NCBI RefSeq assembly: GCF_900009265.2
Contig: NZ_LR735018.1
Location: 302,225 to 366,224 of the forward strand
Direction: 5' to 3'
Length of the DNA stretch: 64,000 nt
DNA from: Planktothrix paucivesiculata PCC 9631
Lineage (GTDB): Bacteria > Cyanobacteriota > Cyanobacteriia > Cyanobacteriales > Microcoleaceae
The notes beneath the pieces were generated by a model, which had not been told where the DNA came from, did no database searches, and saw only the letters and a program-made list of their open reading frames with translations. A program made the translations under genes and the position numbers. Shown one piece after another: positions 62,826 through 64,000 of the stretch (the stretch's first letter is position 1; the number at the start of each line of letters is the position of its first letter).

Positions 62826-63902
62826 ATGGTAGATCAATCTGTTCAATCTAATTTTTCCGATGCTATTGATCAAGGATATTACTTAGATCGAGATTGCACA
62901 ACTTTATCCCGTCATGTTCTCCAACAACTCCATAGTTTTTCCCACGATGCTCAGGATATTAGCGCTTTAATGAATCGCATCGGATTGGCGGGAAAACTCA
63001 TCGCCCGTCGCTTATCTCAGTCGGGTTTAGTGGATGATGCGTTGGGGTTTACCGGGGCCGTAAACGTGCAGGGAGAGTCCGTACAACAGATGGATGTTTA
63101 TTCCAATTCTGTGTTTATTTCGGTGTTCAAACAAAGCGGTTTAGTCTGTCGTTTGGCATCGGAAGAAATGGAAAAACCCTTTTATATTCCCGAAAATTGC
63201 CCGATTGGACGTTATACTTTGCTCTATGATCCCCTCGATGGTTCATCGAATTTAGATACTAACTTAAATGTCGGATCAATATTTGCAATTCGTCAACAAG
63301 AGGGCAACGATGAAGACGGGGAGGCGAAGGATTTATTACAAAATGGACGCAAACAAATTGCCGCCGGATATATTCTTTATGGCCCCAGTACGATTCTAGT
63401 TTATTCTATTGGAACCGGGGTTCATGCGTTTATTCTTGACCCGAGTTTAGGAGAATTTATTCTGGCTAATGAGAATATTAAAATTCCAGATCATGGGCCG
63501 ATTTATAGTGTGAATGAAGGGAATTTTTGGCAGTGGGATGAATCAATTCGAGATTATACCCGTTATGTTCATCGTCATGAAGGATATACGGCCCGTTATA
63601 GTGGGGCTTTAGTGGGAGATGTTCACCGAATTTTATATCAAGGCGGTGTGTTTTTATATCCGGGGACTGTTAAGAAACCCGACGGAAAATTACGGTTATT
63701 ATATGAGTCTGCACCCATGGCATTTTTAATTGAACAAGCCGGGGGAATGGCCTCAACTGGAACTCAAGAAATTTTAGATGTTATTCCTGGAAAACTGCAT
63801 CAACGTACCCCTTTAATTATTGGTAGTAAAGAGGATGTGATGTTAGTTAAATCATTCATTGAAGATCGCAAACGCAGGGAACAAGAAGGGGGGATTGAGT
63901 AA
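62826..63902 (+). CDS. fbp: Class I fructose-1,6-bisphosphatase
   Basis: This 358-residue enzyme dephosphorylates fructose-1,6-bisphosphate in gluconeogenesis and the Calvin cycle. Key parts are [63 protein letters not shown] (metal-binding DPLDGSSN), [21 protein letters not shown] and [20 protein letters not shown]. This is the class I FBPase, distinct from the dual FBPase/SBPase of cyanobacteria. A GGAG lies about 10 nt ahead of ATG 62826; a TTG at 62820 would add two residues. The window ends with about 100 nt of non-coding sequence after the stop. Confidence 0.96.
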   Translation: MVDQSVQSNFSDAIDQGYYLDRDCTTLSRHVLQQLHSFSHDAQDISALMNRIGLAGKLIARRLSQSGLVDDALGFTGAVNVQGESVQQMDVYSNSVFISVFKQSGLVCRLASEEMEKPFYIPENCPIGRYTLLYDPLDGSSNLDTNLNVGSIFAIRQQEGNDEDGEAKDLLQNGRKQIAAGYILYGPSTILVYSIGTGVHAFILDPSLGEFILANENIKIPDHGPIYSVNEGNFWQWDESIRDYTRYVHRHEGYTARYSGALVGDVHRILYQGGVFLYPGTVKKPDGKLRLLYESAPMAFLIEQAGGMASTGTQEILDVIPGKLHQRTPLIIGSKEDVMLVKSFIEDRKRREQEGGIE

Positions 63903-64000
63903 AAATTAAAGCACTGTGATTTTTTCGGTTCTCCCTGACCCCGCGGCTGTTTCCCAGTCTGGGGATTTGGGGAGATTTTAGGCTTAAATCGATTAAAACT

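Overview
The window looks like chromosomal DNA of a filamentous, Planktothrix/Oscillatoria-like cyanobacterium. Supporting signs are AT-rich coding sequence, many copies of the HIP1 octamer GCGATCGC inside and between genes, short heptameric repeats, and cyanobacterial marker genes: LL-diaminopimelate aminotransferase, a CrtD-type carotenoid desaturase, class I fructose-1,6-bisphosphatase, GlgC, and the deoC-recO pair. The genus is an inference, not read directly.

Layout. (1) 1-3.7 kb is a wreckage zone. An IS5-like element with 15-bp terminal repeats abuts a restriction-modification (R-M) relic that is split by a complete hicBA toxin-antitoxin pair and cut at its 3' end by a second transposase remnant; an AbrB/PIN toxin-antitoxin pair follows. 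(2) 3.8-6.6 kb (minus strand) holds an M20 amidohydrolase and a GH13 alpha-amylase. (3) 6.6-11.2 kb is a likely conflict/defence locus: a small Trypco1-like protein (minus strand), divergent from a caspase-like/STAND NTPase/seven-WD40 protein, followed by an unrecognised 170-residue protein. (4) 11.4-20.3 kb carries glgC, a CBS-domain membrane protein, tRNA-Tyr and tRNA-Thr, a Uma2 nuclease, a ferredoxin, a TpsB secretion porin and a PAS histidine kinase. (5) 20.3-23.4 kb is an accessory island: a decayed vapBC-like pair, tandem and dispersed HIP1-flanked repeats, a HEAT-repeat/Mrr nuclease and a second PIN/ribbon-helix-helix pair. (6) 23.5-33 kb is a long minus-strand housekeeping run: dapL, a fibrillin-like protein, an MFS transporter, recO, deoC, a solitary cytosine methyltransferase, a dihydroorotase-like protein with a degenerate active site, and a tandem histidine phosphatase. 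(7) 33-36.7 kb holds a CPBP protease, an internally deleted Uma2 gene and crtD.

(8) 36.9-56.7 kb is an exopolysaccharide island. It has GT4 and GT2 glycosyltransferases, a Wzc-like chain-length regulator/tyrosine kinase, a Wzx-like flippase, two tandemly duplicated polymerase/ligase genes with a relic of the neighbouring glycosyltransferase between them, a tandem pair of unusual glycosyltransferases, a serine-acetyltransferase-like acyltransferase, a DegT-type sugar aminotransferase and a GH74-like exported protein. Together these could assemble, flip, polymerise, export and trim a cell-surface polysaccharide by the Wzx/Wzy route. (9) 56.7-64 kb holds a very large protein with a toxin-like N-terminus, an SF1 helicase core and a helical C-terminal region, then a rhodanese, a fatty-acid-desaturase-family enzyme and fbp.

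Best candidates for little-described biology are the caspase-STAND-WD40/Trypco1 locus, the 1436-residue helicase fusion, the HEAT-Mrr nuclease, and the hicBA cassette lying in frame inside an R-M gene.
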